Shown one piece after another: positions 1 to 8,455 of a stretch of 64,000 nt of DNA. The position numbers and the translations under genes were made by a program. The DNA lies in the NCBI RefSeq assembly GCF_001514145.1, contig NZ_KQ948660.1:248001-312000 (forward strand), written 5' to 3'. Each line of letters begins with the position of its first letter. The first letter of the stretch is position 1. The stretch comes from Streptomyces canus. Its GTDB lineage: Bacteria; Actinomycetota; Actinomycetes; Streptomycetales; Streptomycetaceae. The notes below the pieces were generated by a model that saw nothing but the letters and a program-made list of their open reading frames with translations, was not told the origin of the DNA and searched no databases.

Positions 1-52
1 ACGCCTCGCGGGCGCGAGCGCGACGGCACGGCTGGCGGTGACGCTGTGTTGA
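1..52 (+). CDS. C-terminal end of an upstream gene (possibly SAF-domain protein)
   Basis: The second forward frame is open from the window edge to a TGA at 50-52 and encodes the last 16 residues, ending LAVTLC. That ending resembles, from memory, the C-termini of Streptomyces SAF-domain proteins that precede mscL. The fragment is too short to prove a function. It matters mainly because it sets the left border of the mscL promoter region. Confidence 0.35.
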   Translation, partial: RLAGASATARLAVTLC

Positions 53-190
53 GCCGTACTGTCCGTCCGTTGCGGGAGTTTCAGTCAAGGGCCCCTTTCG
101 AGCTACCCCGTTGGACAGGGTCACCTCGCGCTGACGTAGGTTGCGGAGCTGTTTGTTCCACAAGCTGTGCGTGCGAGAAGAGGCCTCTAG

Positions 191-658
191 GTGAGCGAGA
201 AGAAGCCGAGCGTCCTGGAGGGCTTCAAGGCCTTTCTGATGCGCGGGAACGTCGTCGATCTGGCTGTCGCGGTGGTCATCGGCGCCGCCTTCACCAACAT
301 CGTCAACTCGGTGGTGAAGGGAATCATCAACCCACTGGTGGGGACGATCGGGACGAAGAACCTCGACAGCTACAACTCGTGCATCAAGGGCCCGTGCACA
401 GGTACCGGCGACAGTGCGGAGGGGGTCCGGATCCTGTGGGGCTCGGTCCTCGGCGCGACGCTCACCTTCCTGATCACCGCGGCCGTCGTCTACTTCCTGA
501 TGGTCCTGCCGATGTCGAAGTACCTGGCTCGGATGGAGGCCCGCCGGAAGGCGAAGGAGGGCACGCACGAGGTCATCGAGGTGACCGAGCTGGAGGTCCT
601 CAAGGAGATCCGCGACGCCCTGGTCGCGCAGCGGGGCTCGGGCCACGACGGGCGCTAG
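191..658 (+). CDS. mscL: Large-conductance mechanosensitive channel MscL
   Basis: MscL forms a homopentameric pore in the cytoplasmic membrane that opens under membrane tension to release solutes during osmotic downshock. The 155-residue product has the family's N-terminal amphipathic helix (GFKAFLMRGNVVDLAVAVV, residues 11-29) running into TM1 (about 20-45), a periplasmic loop, TM2 (about 84-106) and a charged cytoplasmic helix. It starts at GTG 191, preceded by AGAGG. The loop between the membrane helices is longer than in E. coli MscL and holds two cysteines (C64 and C69), which could form a disulfide. A TAGGTT hexamer at 137-142 could be a -10 element, but no good -35 is seen. The gene appears monocistronic. 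Confidence 0.96.
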   Translation: MSEKKPSVLEGFKAFLMRGNVVDLAVAVVIGAAFTNIVNSVVKGIINPLVGTIGTKNLDSYNSCIKGPCTGTGDSAEGVRILWGSVLGATLTFLITAAVVYFLMVLPMSKYLARMEARRKAKEGTHEVIEVTELEVLKEIRDALVAQRGSGHDGR

Positions 659-680
659 CGAGCTGGGTCGTGCGCCTCGC

Positions 681-863
681 TCAGAGGTGGTGGGGCGGCT
701 TCTCGTCGAGGAAGCGCCTCAGGTCGGCCGCGCTGTCGCCGTCGGTGCGCGGCCGGTCGCCCCAGCCTCGGTCGGTGTCGTCCGGGGACTGCTGGTCCAG
801 CGGATCGTCGAAGACCAGCGCGGGCTTCGGCTCGGAGGGCGCGGGGTCGGGGGCGGTGCTCAC
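681..863 (-). CDS. Small acidic hypothetical protein
   Basis: This is a 60-residue, hydrophilic, proline- and aspartate-rich protein convergent with mscL. I place the start at the GTG at 863 (reads VSTAPDPAPSEPKP); the longer upstream reading runs into the LtrA-family gene on the other strand and looks like shadow sequence. The C-terminal half (DSAADLRRFLDEKPPHHL) could form a short amphipathic helix. No known domain is recognised. It is probably cytoplasmic and of unknown role; the case for it being real is reading-frame composition and the plausible start only. Confidence 0.55.
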   Translation of the reverse strand: MSTAPDPAPSEPKPALVFDDPLDQQSPDDTDRGWGDRPRTDGDSAADLRRFLDEKPPHHL

Positions 864-976
864 AGGTCCAGGGTACGGCAGCGGTCCCGACGGCTCGTAT
901 GACGCAGATCCCTCACCCCGGCAGCTCGTGCAAGGCCGCGGGGGAATTTCCGGCCGACATCTGCTGTGCTTGGGCC

Positions 977-2176
977 ATGACGTCCAGTCCGACGCGCAGT
1001 CCACTGCGCAGACTCACCGCCCGTGGCCGGGACGAGCCCCACAGGGTCGCCTCGCCGTTGGAGCTCTTCTTCGACCTGTGCTTCGTCGTGGCCATCGCCC
1101 AGGCGGGCGTGGCCCTCGTGCACTCCATCGCCGAGGGCCACGCCGGCGAGGGGATCCTCAACTACGCGATGGTCTTCTTCGCCATCTGGTGGGCGTGGAT
1201 GAACTTCACGTGGTTCTCCTCGGCGTACGACAACGACGACGCGCTCTACCGGGTCGTCACCCTGGTACAGATCGCCGGTGTTCTGGTGCTGGCGGCCGGG
1301 GTGTCCCGGGCGTTCGACGACCACGAGTTCCTGGCCGTGTTGCTGGGCTATGTGATCATGCGGCTGGCGCTGATCGCGCAGTGGCTGCGGGTGGCGCGTT
1401 CGAGCGAGAGCGCGGAGCGGACGATGGCCCTGCGGTACGCGTTCGGCGTGCTGCTGTGCCAGGTCGGCTGGCTGGGGCTGCTGGTGCTGCCCGAGGGCGG
1501 ACGGGCCTGGGTCTTCCTGGTGATGGCGGTGCTGGAGATGTGTGTGCCGCCCTTCGCCGAGAGGGACCATCCGACGTCGTGGCATCCGCACCACATCGCG
1601 GAACGGTACGGGCTGTTCACGATCATCGTGCTCGGCGAGACGATCGCCGCCGCCACGGTCGCCGTGAAGTCCGGCCTCGACGAGAACGACGCGCTGGACG
1701 AGCTGCTGCCGATCGCCCTGGGGGGACTGCTGATCATCTTCGCCGCCTGGTGGATCTACTTCGTGGTGCCCATCCACGGCCGTCTGCGCTCCAGCAAGCA
1801 GGCGTTCCTGTGGGGATACGGCCACTACCTGGTGTTCGCGTCGGCCGCCGCGATCGGGGCGGGGCTGGAGGTGGTCGTGGAACAGGCCGTCGGCAAGGCA
1901 CACGTCTCGACACTGGCCGCGTCTGCCGCGGTGACCCTGCCGACCGCGCTCTATCTGCTGACCGTCTGGGGCCTGCACTCGCGGCATTTCAAGGTGGGCA
2001 TCGCGCAGCAACTGGTTCTGCCGGTCACGGCGTTGCTGGTGATCTGCTGCACCTTCCTGGGCGACTGGGCGGTGCCGGCCGCGGGCATCGTGGCGACGCT
2101 GGCGGTGGTGACCGGGACGACATTGACCGCGCGTATGGCGGCCCGGGAGCGCGGGGAGCCGGTTCGGGCGGCGTGA
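977..2176 (+). CDS. Low temperature requirement protein A (LtrA) family membrane protein
   Basis: The 399-residue integral membrane protein begins at the ATG at 977 (MTSSPTRSPLRRL). Residues 27 onward carry the LtrA signature (SPLELFFDLCFVVAIAQ), followed by about ten hydrophobic segments, the motif FAERYG-like HIAERYGLFTIIVLGETIAA in the middle, and a C-terminal membrane bundle. The family was named from a Listeria cold-growth locus, but its biochemical role remains unsettled. The gene diverges from the small gene at 681-863 with 113 bp between. An in-frame upstream ATG at 899 is less likely because its added residues do not resemble the family. Confidence 0.88.
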   Translation: MTSSPTRSPLRRLTARGRDEPHRVASPLELFFDLCFVVAIAQAGVALVHSIAEGHAGEGILNYAMVFFAIWWAWMNFTWFSSAYDNDDALYRVVTLVQIAGVLVLAAGVSRAFDDHEFLAVLLGYVIMRLALIAQWLRVARSSESAERTMALRYAFGVLLCQVGWLGLLVLPEGGRAWVFLVMAVLEMCVPPFAERDHPTSWHPHHIAERYGLFTIIVLGETIAAATVAVKSGLDENDALDELLPIALGGLLIIFAAWWIYFVVPIHGRLRSSKQAFLWGYGHYLVFASAAAIGAGLEVVVEQAVGKAHVSTLAASAAVTLPTALYLLTVWGLHSRHFKVGIAQQLVLPVTALLVICCTFLGDWAVPAAGIVATLAVVTGTTLTARMAARERGEPVRAA

Positions 2177-2282
2177 CCTCGTCCGGCCGGGGCTGCGTCG
2201 GCCGGCTGGGGCCATCTCGTCCGCGACCGCCTCGGCCGGCTGGGCCGCGAGGAGTGCGGCGGGGCTGGACGAGACTGGTTCC

Positions 2283-3308
2283 ATGACAGTTGACGCTCTG
2301 ACAGATGTCGCCGGGGTGCGCGTGGGACACGCGACGCGCACCGGCGACGGTTGGCTCACCGGCACCACCGTCGTGCTCGCCCCGGAGGGCGGGGCCGTCG
2401 CCGCGGTGGACGTACGCGGTGGAGGTCCCGGCACCAAGGAGACCGACGCGCTCGATCCGCGCAACCTGGTGCAGAAGGTCGAGGCGATCGTGCTGACCGG
2501 GGGCAGCGCGTACGGGCTCGACGCGGCCGCCGGGGTGATGGCCTGGCTGGAGGAGCAGGGGCGGGGGGTGCGGGTGGGGCCGGATCCCTCGCATGTGGTG
2601 CCGGTCGTGCCTGCGGCGTGTGTCTTCGACCTGGGGCGCGGCGGTGACTTCCGGGCCCGGCCGGACGCGGCGACCGGGCGGGCCGCCGTCGAGGCCGCCG
2701 CGGCGAGTGCCTTCGGTGCGGAGGTGCCGGAGGGGTGTGTGGGGGCGGGGACGGGGGCCGCGGTCGGAGCGATGAAGGGCGGGGTCGGGACGGCGAGCGT
2801 CGTCCTCCCCTCGGGGATCACCGTGGCGGCGTTGGTGGTGGCCAACGCGGTGGGGGCGGTGTCCGATCCGGATACGGGGGTTCTGTATGGGGAGTTGTTC
2901 GACGGGCGGGTGCGGTATCCGGAGGAGCGGGTGCATGACGCCGCGCGCCGGCGGCTCGCCGAGACCGCGGCGAAGAATGCGCCGCCGCCTCTGAACACCA
3001 CGCTCGCGGTGGTGGCCACCGACGCGGAACTGTCGAAGGCGCAGGCCCAGAAGGTGGCCGGGACCGCGCACGACGGCATCGCGCGTGCCGTGCGGCCGGT
3101 GCACCTGCTGCACGACGGCGACACGGTGTTCGCCCTGGCCACGGGGGCTCGGCCGCTCGGCGCCGGGGATCCGCTCGCCCTCAACCCCGTGCTCGCCGCG
3201 GGTGCGGATGTGGTGACGCGGGCGATCGTGCGGGCCGTGCGGGCGGCGGAGTCGGTGGAGGGGGTGGGTGGAGTGTGGCCGGCATATCGGGAGCTGTACG
3301 GGGCGTGA
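2283..3308 (+). CDS. P1 family (DmpA/NylC-type) N-terminal nucleophile peptidase
   Basis: The protein has 341 residues and matches the S58/P1 fold of aminopeptidase DmpA, nylon oligomer hydrolase NylC and related self-cleaving amidohydrolases. Visible markers are the N-terminal ALTDVAGVRVGHAT block, the glycine-rich LTGGSAYGLDAAAGVM segment and, late in the chain, LNTTLAVVATDAEL. In NylC-type enzymes autoproteolysis occurs between Asn and Thr; here N238-T239 would be the cut, freeing Thr as the nucleophile. The substrate cannot be told from sequence. No signal peptide is seen, so it should be cytoplasmic. It stands alone, about 100 bp after the LtrA-family gene. Confidence 0.88.
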   Translation: MTVDALTDVAGVRVGHATRTGDGWLTGTTVVLAPEGGAVAAVDVRGGGPGTKETDALDPRNLVQKVEAIVLTGGSAYGLDAAAGVMAWLEEQGRGVRVGPDPSHVVPVVPAACVFDLGRGGDFRARPDAATGRAAVEAAAASAFGAEVPEGCVGAGTGAAVGAMKGGVGTASVVLPSGITVAALVVANAVGAVSDPDTGVLYGELFDGRVRYPEERVHDAARRRLAETAAKNAPPPLNTTLAVVATDAELSKAQAQKVAGTAHDGIARAVRPVHLLHDGDTVFALATGARPLGAGDPLALNPVLAAGADVVTRAIVRAVRAAESVEGVGGVWPAYRELYGA

Positions 3309-3310
3309 TG

Positions 3311-3390
3311 CCTCCGGCGGTTGGGTGGCTTGTGCGGGTTCGGTGGGGCGGGCGTTGTGCGCAGTTCCCCGCGCCCCTGAATGCCTGCGG
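3311..3390 (+). repeat. Dispersed intergenic repeat, copy A
   Basis: The core GTGCGCAGTTCCCCGCGCCC at 3357-3376 lies just after the P1 peptidase gene. It matches the core of copy B (3481-3600, opposite strand) and copy C (12941-13066). Flanks resemble the other copies only weakly. The same core is, from memory, common in Streptomyces intergenic DNA. Confidence 0.7.
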
Positions 3391-3480
3391 CGGCCCGTTT
3401 CGGCTTCGGTGTGGGCTGGTGTAGCGCGTCGCGTTCGGTGGGTGGGTCGGGGCCGGGGTGGGGGGTATCGGCCCGTCGTG

Positions 3481-3600
3481 GCGCGCGGTGCGGCGAACGG
3501 TCCGTCGTGGTGCGGGTGACTGCAACTCCTCAGGGGCGCGGGGAACTGCGCGACCAGCCCCCACCGGCCTGCAGACGCGCAAGGACCCGGCGTGGCACCC
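3481..3600 (-). repeat. Dispersed intergenic repeat, copy B (full length)
   Basis: Read on the minus strand, this ~120-bp block aligns with copy C (12941-13066) over nearly its whole length: shared pieces include GCGTCTGCAGGCCGGTGGGG, GCGCAGTTCCCCGCGCCCCT and GACGGACCGTTCGCC. It is inverted relative to copy A, so the two cores could pair across a ~150-base loop. It lies 100 bp upstream of the L,D-transpeptidase start. Gap 3309-3700 otherwise holds no gene. Confidence 0.75.
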
Positions 3601-3700
3601 CCGTAGGCACGCGTTGTCAGGGAACCCGGGCGGGGACCGGGTCCCTCTTTCTTCACGGAGTGGAGCGGACAGCGCACCTCACATGAATCTGGAGCATCTT

Positions 3701-4927
3701 GTGACAACGCCGGACATAGCAGCGCGGCGCGCACTGGGGGCCTGTGCCGTCCTGATGGTCGGCGCCCTCACCCTCACGGCGTGCGGAGGCGGCTCCGACG
3801 CCAAGAGTGAAGGCAAGGGCGGCAAGAACCCCGCGAAGACCTCCGCGGCGGAGATCGCCATCTCCGCCAAGAACGGTTCGACGGGCGCGTCGATCAACTC
3901 GACCGGCGTGAAGGTCAGTGACGGCACGCTGACCGGCGTGAAGATGACGGCGGCGGGCACGGGGCAGACCGTGCCGGGGTCCATGGTCGCGGGCGGAAAG
4001 AGCTGGAAGCCCACGGAGCAGTTGGAGCGCGGGACCAAGTACCAGATCGCCGCTACGGCGAAGGACTCGGACGGCAGGTCCGTGGCCGCGAAGTCCGTCT
4101 TCACGACCGTCTCCAAGGCGAACAGCTTCATCGGGACGTACACGCCGGACAACGGGACGACGGTCGGCGTGGGGATGCCGGTGTCGTTCAGCTTCGACAA
4201 GGCGATCAGCGACAAGAAGGCCGTGCAGTCGCACATCACCGTGACGTCCAGCACCGGGCAGCAGGTGGTCGGGCACTGGTTCGGGGCGCAGCGGCTCGAC
4301 TTCCGGCCCGAGGAGTACTGGAAGGCCGGCTCCAAGGTCACGATGAAGATCGACCTGGACGGGGTCGAGGGCGCGGGGGGCGTCACCGGTGTGCAGGAGA
4401 AGACCGTCAGCTTCACCGTCGGGCGCTCCCAGGTGTCCACGGTGGACGCCGACACGCAGACCATGAAGGTCGTACGGGACGGGCAGACCGTCAAGTCGGT
4501 GCCGATCTCGACGGGCAGCCCGGAGTTCACCACGTACAACGGGCAGATGGTGATCTCCGAGAAGTACAAGAAGATCCGCATGGACAGCCGGACGGTCGCC
4601 CTCGCCAACGCGTACGACATCCCCGACGTCCCGGACGCGATGCGGCTGACGCAGTCCGGCACCTTCATCCACGGCAACTACTGGTACAACAAGGGCAATC
4701 CGCCGTTCGGGCGCGAGGGCACCAGCCATGGCCGTGTCGGACTGCAGGACGTGAAGGGCGGCCAGGGGAACACCCCGGCGAAGTGGTTCTACGACAGCTC
4801 GCTGATCGGGGACGTGGTGATCGTGAAGAACTCCCCCGACAAGACGGTGGCGCCCGACAACGGGCTGAACGGCTGGAACCTGTCGTGGAACGAGTGGATC
4901 GCGGGGAGCGCCGTCAGCACCTCCTGA
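3701..4927 (+). CDS. L,D-transpeptidase-family lipoprotein lacking the catalytic cysteine
   Basis: The 408-residue protein begins at GTG 3701, preceded six bases earlier by GGAG; ATG 3683 is a weaker alternative. A lipoprotein signal ends in the lipobox LTAC (C28), then follow an Ig-like region (about 60-230) and a YkuD catalytic domain with IHGNYW and TSHGRVGL. Active L,D-transpeptidases, which make 3-3 cross-links in peptidoglycan outside the membrane, carry SHGC with Cys as nucleophile. Here the codon is CGT (Arg345) instead of TGT/TGC. The rest of the domain, including the C-terminal DNGLNGW block, looks intact. The product is therefore probably inactive as a transpeptidase, unless the base is a sequencing error. 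Confidence 0.88.
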   Translation: MTTPDIAARRALGACAVLMVGALTLTACGGGSDAKSEGKGGKNPAKTSAAEIAISAKNGSTGASINSTGVKVSDGTLTGVKMTAAGTGQTVPGSMVAGGKSWKPTEQLERGTKYQIAATAKDSDGRSVAAKSVFTTVSKANSFIGTYTPDNGTTVGVGMPVSFSFDKAISDKKAVQSHITVTSSTGQQVVGHWFGAQRLDFRPEEYWKAGSKVTMKIDLDGVEGAGGVTGVQEKTVSFTVGRSQVSTVDADTQTMKVVRDGQTVKSVPISTGSPEFTTYNGQMVISEKYKKIRMDSRTVALANAYDIPDVPDAMRLTQSGTFIHGNYWYNKGNPPFGREGTSHGRVGLQDVKGGQGNTPAKWFYDSSLIGDVVIVKNSPDKTVAPDNGLNGWNLSWNEWIAGSAVSTS

Positions 4928-4970
4928 TCACCACAAAGACCTTCTGACCGGGGGTTTTTGACGAATCATC

Positions 4971-5007
4971 GGGCCGTGTGGGAACTTCCCGCACGGCCCG
5001 GGCGTTT
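4971..5007 (+). terminator. Rho-independent-type terminator after the L,D-transpeptidase gene
   Basis: GGGCCGTGTGGG (4971-4982) pairs with CCCGCACGGCCC (4988-4999) with one G-U pair, a 5-nt loop, and GGGCGTTTT following. Confidence 0.75.
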
Positions 5008-5023
5008 TCCGGGCGTACGTTTT

Positions 5024-5053
5024 CTCGGTTCCCGGACATGATGTCCGACCGAG
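5024..5053. promoter_or_regulatory. Operator-like palindrome upstream of the DUF6227-like gene
   Basis: CGGACAT-G-ATGTCCG (5033-5047) is a perfect inverted repeat, extended by CTCGGT (5024-5029) and ACCGAG (5048-5053) with a three-base asymmetry. It ends 51 bp before the start codon at 5105, a position suited to a transcription-factor site. No regulator in the window is obviously linked to it. Confidence 0.45.
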
Positions 5054-5104
5054 GGGCTACGGTATGCACCCACAAGGTGACATGCAGCAACGCCGGGAGA
5101 AACC

Positions 5105-5851
5105 TTGAGCGTTCCGTACGAGACGGCAGCGTACGAACAACCCGAGTCGCCCGAGTCTCCGGAGGAGCACCTCGCGCGGCTCCTGGGTCGTGCCCTGAAC
5201 TCCTTCGAGCTGCCCGACGAGACGATTCGGCGACTGGACTGCGCGCTGGCACACGACAGTTCGCTGCACTCCGCGCACCACAGCGCGGGGCTGCACCGTG
5301 AGACGTACCGGCACACGTGGCTGCTCGCCGACGGTTCGGCGCTCACTCTGTGGGAGCTCGTCCACAACACCGCGCGGGACAGCGTTCCGCAGCACGAGGT
5401 GTACGTCGACGAGGAGGAGGTGCGTGCGGCGACGGCGCGGCTGCCGTTACCGCCGGACACCCCGGACTTCGAGCTGCCGGTGACGGTGCAGCTCACAGCC
5501 GTACAGACACCGCGGCACGCCTACGTCCCGGACGACTCGGCGGACCACGCGCGTCGGCTCCTGCGCCGCGCGGAGAACACGGACCGGCCGGGCCCCGAGA
5601 CGGCCGCGCTGCTGACCGAGGCGTTCGCCCACCAGATCACACAGGCGTTCGGTCGCCCGAGCCGGTCAGGGCGCGCCGGACTGGGCTTCTCGCTGTACGA
5701 GCACGCGTTCCTGCTGCGCGACGGCGCGGAGATCTCCCTGTGGGAGGTCGAGCACACGGCGACGCCCGACGGGCGGCACATGTGCGAGGTGTACGTCACC
5801 GAGGACGCGGCCCGCGACGCCATGGAACGGCGCGCGGCCCAGGTCTCCTGA
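5105..5851 (+). CDS. Hypothetical protein, DUF6227-like
   Basis: This 248-residue soluble protein seems to be built from two similar halves: each has a stretch around YxHxxLLxDGxxxSLWExxH (residues ~70-85 and ~195-215) followed by EVYV and an acidic helix. From memory it matches the Streptomyces-specific DUF6227; its function is unknown. No signal peptide or membrane segment is present. Codon 115 is TTA (5447-5449), so translation should depend on the developmental tRNA bldA, pointing to a role late in the life cycle. The start has CGGGAGAAACC before it (AGAAA/GGGAG). Confidence 0.75.
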   Translation: MSVPYETAAYEQPESPESPEEHLARLLGRALNSFELPDETIRRLDCALAHDSSLHSAHHSAGLHRETYRHTWLLADGSALTLWELVHNTARDSVPQHEVYVDEEEVRAATARLPLPPDTPDFELPVTVQLTAVQTPRHAYVPDDSADHARRLLRRAENTDRPGPETAALLTEAFAHQITQAFGRPSRSGRAGLGFSLYEHAFLLRDGAEISLWEVEHTATPDGRHMCEVYVTEDAARDAMERRAAQVS

Positions 5852-5898
5852 GGGACTCCGCCCCCGTACAACCGCCCCCGCAGGCTCCTGCGCCCGTG

Positions 5899-6153
5899 TC
5901 AGCGGCCGCCGCCGAGCTGTCGTACCAGACCCGCGAACGCGTCCTCCTCCGCCGGGGTCAGCTCCACGGACTCGCGGCCGGGGCCGGTCTGTCGCTGGTG
6001 GGGCAGGGCGGGCAGGCCATGGCCGGAGCGCCACAGCGCGGCCTCGCGGCGGCCGCGGCGCAGCATGACGGCCAGCCCGATCGCCCAGGCGGCGGCCACC
6101 AGGACGAGAAGGGTCATACCAAGCAACTGGTAGACGGAGACATGCTCAGGCAT
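5899..6153 (-). CDS. Small single-pass membrane protein
   Basis: An 84-residue protein beginning MPEHVSVYQLLGMTLLVL, with one strong membrane helix (about residues 9-30) followed by a basic stop-transfer RRGRREAALWRSG and a charged tail (ELTPAEEDAFAGLVRQLGGGR). I chose the ATG at 6153 because the upstream extension in the same frame is not hydrophobic and lacks a ribosome binding site. It lies downstream of the fructose operon on the same strand, 99 bp past fruA. The short C-terminal motif looks like a SHOCT-type tail, but this is only a resemblance. Function unknown. Confidence 0.65.
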   Translation of the reverse strand: MPEHVSVYQLLGMTLLVLVAAAWAIGLAVMLRRGRREAALWRSGHGLPALPHQRQTGPGRESVELTPAEEDAFAGLVRQLGGGR

Positions 6154-6252
6154 GCGTTCCAGTAGACACCACGGTCCGGGACTTTGGTCCCGGACCGTGA
6201 CGTATCTCGCAGGTGCCGTGAACAACTCACAGCCGCCCCAAAGGGGCAGGGT

Positions 6253-8328
6253 TCACGCGGCGACCGGCTGCTTCTGATCGGCCGTCGGGGCGCCGGCGGC
6301 CTCCGTCGCCGCGGTGGCCGCGGTCCCAGCGGCCGGCTTACGCATGCTCTTCAGGACGACCACCAGGCCGGTCGTGACGCACACGCCCGCCGCGATGGCG
6401 ATCAGGTAGAGGAACGGGCTGCCGATCAGCGGTACTACGAAGATGCCGCCGTGCGGGGCGCGCAGGGTGGCGCCGAAAGCCATCGACAGGGCGCCGGTGA
6501 CCGCGCCGCCCGCCATGGAGGCGGGGATGACGCGCAGCGGGTCGGCCGCGGCGAACGGGATCGCGCCCTCGGAGATGAAGGAGGCGCCCAGGACCCAGGC
6601 CGCCTTGCCGTTCTCGCGCTCGGTCTCGGTGAAGAGCTTCTTGCGGACGGTCGTCGCCAGCGCCATGCCCAGCGGCGGGACCATGCCCGCTGCCATCACG
6701 GCGGCCATGACCTTCATCGCGGAGTCGCTCGGGTCCTGGACGGCGATGCCGGCGGTGGCGAAGGCGTACGCGACCTTGTTGACCGGGCCGCCGAGGTCGA
6801 AGCACATCATCAGGCCGAGGAGGACGCCGAGCAGGATGGCGTTGCTGCCGGAGAGGCCGTTGAGCCAGTCCGTCATGCCCTTCTGGGCCTCGGCGATGGG
6901 CTTGCCGACCACGACGAACATCAGGAAGCCGACGATCAGCGAGGAGATCAGCGGGATCACCACCACCGGCATGATGCCGCGCAGCACCGGCGGGATCTTG
7001 ATCCGCTGGATCGCGAGGACCACACCACCGGCCAGCAGACCGGCGACCAGGCCGCCCAGGAAGCCGGCGGCGATCTGCGAGGAGATCATTCCGCCGACGA
7101 AGCCGGGGACGAGACCGGGGCGGTCCGCCATGCCGTAGGCGATGTATCCGGCGAGGACCGGGATGAGGAAGCCGAAGGCGACCCCGCCGATCTGGAACAG
7201 CAGGGCGCCCCAGCTGTCGATCTCGGTCCAGGAGAAGTGCTTCATGACCGAGGGCGCGCTCGCGATCTGCCAGCCGCCGATCGCGAAGCCGAGAGCGATC
7301 AGCAGACCGCCCGCGGCGACGAACGGGACCATGTAACTCACGCCGGTCATCAGCCACTTGCGGAGCTTGGTGCCGTAGTTGTCGCCGGACTCGCCGGCCC
7401 GCTCGACCGGCGTGGAGCCGGTGCGGCCCGCCGCGCTGACCTCGCCGCGCTCGGCCTTCCCGCGGACCTCGGTGATGAGTTCGGCCGGGCGGTTGATGCC
7501 CGCCTTCACGCCGACGTCGACGGTGGGCTTGCCGGCGAAGCGGTCCTTCTCGCGTACGGGGACGTCGTGCGCGAAGATCACGCCGTCCGCGTCCGCGATG
7601 ACCGCCGGGTCGAGCCGGGTGAAGCCGGCCGAGCCCTGCGTCTCGACGACGAGTTCGACGCCCGCCTCGCGGCCGGCGTTCTCCAGCGACTCGGCCGCCA
7701 TGTAGGTGTGGGCGATGCCGGTCGGGCAGGACGTGACGGCGACGATCCGGAAGGGGCGGGTGTCCTGCGCCGGCTCCGCTGCCGCTGCCGTACTGGCCGT
7801 TGCGGCATCGGCGGAGGCCGCCGCCGATGCCGCAACGGAGTCTTCACCGGCACCCGCGGTGGCCTCGGTGGCCGCCTCCGCCGGTGCCTCGTCCCCACGG
7901 ATCAGCGCCGCGGCGCTCTCCGCGTCCCCCGCCGACCGCAGCGCGTCCGTGAACTCGGCGTTCATCAGCTGGCGCGCGAGCGAGGACAGGATCGTCAGGT
8001 GGGCGTCGTCCGCGCCGGCCGGTGCGGCGATCAGGAAGATCAGGTCGGCAGAGCCGTCCGGCGCGCCGAAGTCGATCCCGGCCGCGCTGCGCCCGAAGGC
8101 GAGCGTCGGCTCGGTGACGTGTTCGCTGCGGCAGTGCGGGATGCCGATGCCGCCGTCGAGGCCGGTGGGCATCTGTGCCTCGCGGGCGGCCACGTCGGCG
8201 AGGAAGCCCTCCAGGTCGGTCACCCGGCCCAGGGCGACCATGCGCTCGGCGAGGGCACGCGCCGCCGCTTCCTTGGTGTCGGCGGACAGGTCGAGATCGA
8301 CCAGGTCCGCGGTGATCATGTCGCTCAT
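6253..8328 (-). CDS. fruA: PTS fructose transporter, fused EIIA-EIIB-EIIC
   Basis: The 691-residue protein imports fructose across the membrane while phosphorylating it to fructose-1-phosphate, using phosphate passed from HPr. Domain order is EIIA (1-145, phosphorylated H65 in GIGIPHCRSEH), an Ala-rich linker (150-190), EIIB (193-290, C201 in VTSCPTGIAHTYMAA) and a multi-pass EIIC (about 325-680). It follows fruK by 127 bp on the same strand and starts behind AAGGAG. The product feeds directly into the kinase encoded upstream. The operon is presumably controlled by the DeoR-type regulator at its head and induced by fructose-1-phosphate. Confidence 0.96.
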   Translation of the reverse strand: MSDMITADLVDLDLSADTKEAAARALAERMVALGRVTDLEGFLADVAAREAQMPTGLDGGIGIPHCRSEHVTEPTLAFGRSAAGIDFGAPDGSADLIFLIAAPAGADDAHLTILSSLARQLMNAEFTDALRSAGDAESAAALIRGDEAPAEAATEATAGAGEDSVAASAAASADAATASTAAAAEPAQDTRPFRIVAVTSCPTGIAHTYMAAESLENAGREAGVELVVETQGSAGFTRLDPAVIADADGVIFAHDVPVREKDRFAGKPTVDVGVKAGINRPAELITEVRGKAERGEVSAAGRTGSTPVERAGESGDNYGTKLRKWLMTGVSYMVPFVAAGGLLIALGFAIGGWQIASAPSVMKHFSWTEIDSWGALLFQIGGVAFGFLIPVLAGYIAYGMADRPGLVPGFVGGMISSQIAAGFLGGLVAGLLAGGVVLAIQRIKIPPVLRGIMPVVVIPLISSLIVGFLMFVVVGKPIAEAQKGMTDWLNGLSGSNAILLGVLLGLMMCFDLGGPVNKVAYAFATAGIAVQDPSDSAMKVMAAVMAAGMVPPLGMALATTVRKKLFTETERENGKAAWVLGASFISEGAIPFAAADPLRVIPASMAGGAVTGALSMAFGATLRAPHGGIFVVPLIGSPFLYLIAIAAGVCVTTGLVVVLKSMRKPAAGTAATAATEAAGAPTADQKQPVAA

Positions 8329-8455
8329 CGCGGGCTCCTTCGCACGCGTATCGCCCGGGGAGTGGGGTGGGCGGTGGGGAGGGGGACGGGGGTGCAGCGG
8401 TGTGGGGTCTCGGGGGTGGTGGGAGACACCACCGTGGTGGAAGGCATCGGGCGGG

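Noticed and set aside
46..2286. Very long forward frame across mscL and the LtrA-family gene
   Set aside because: High-GC shadow frame; its protein is Arg/Gly/Pro-rich without domains, while mscL and the LtrA-family protein are recognisable in other frames.
860..3184. 774-codon minus frame opposite the LtrA-family and P1 peptidase genes
   Set aside because: Antisense shadow of two recognisable genes; Arg/Pro/Ser-rich with no family resemblance.
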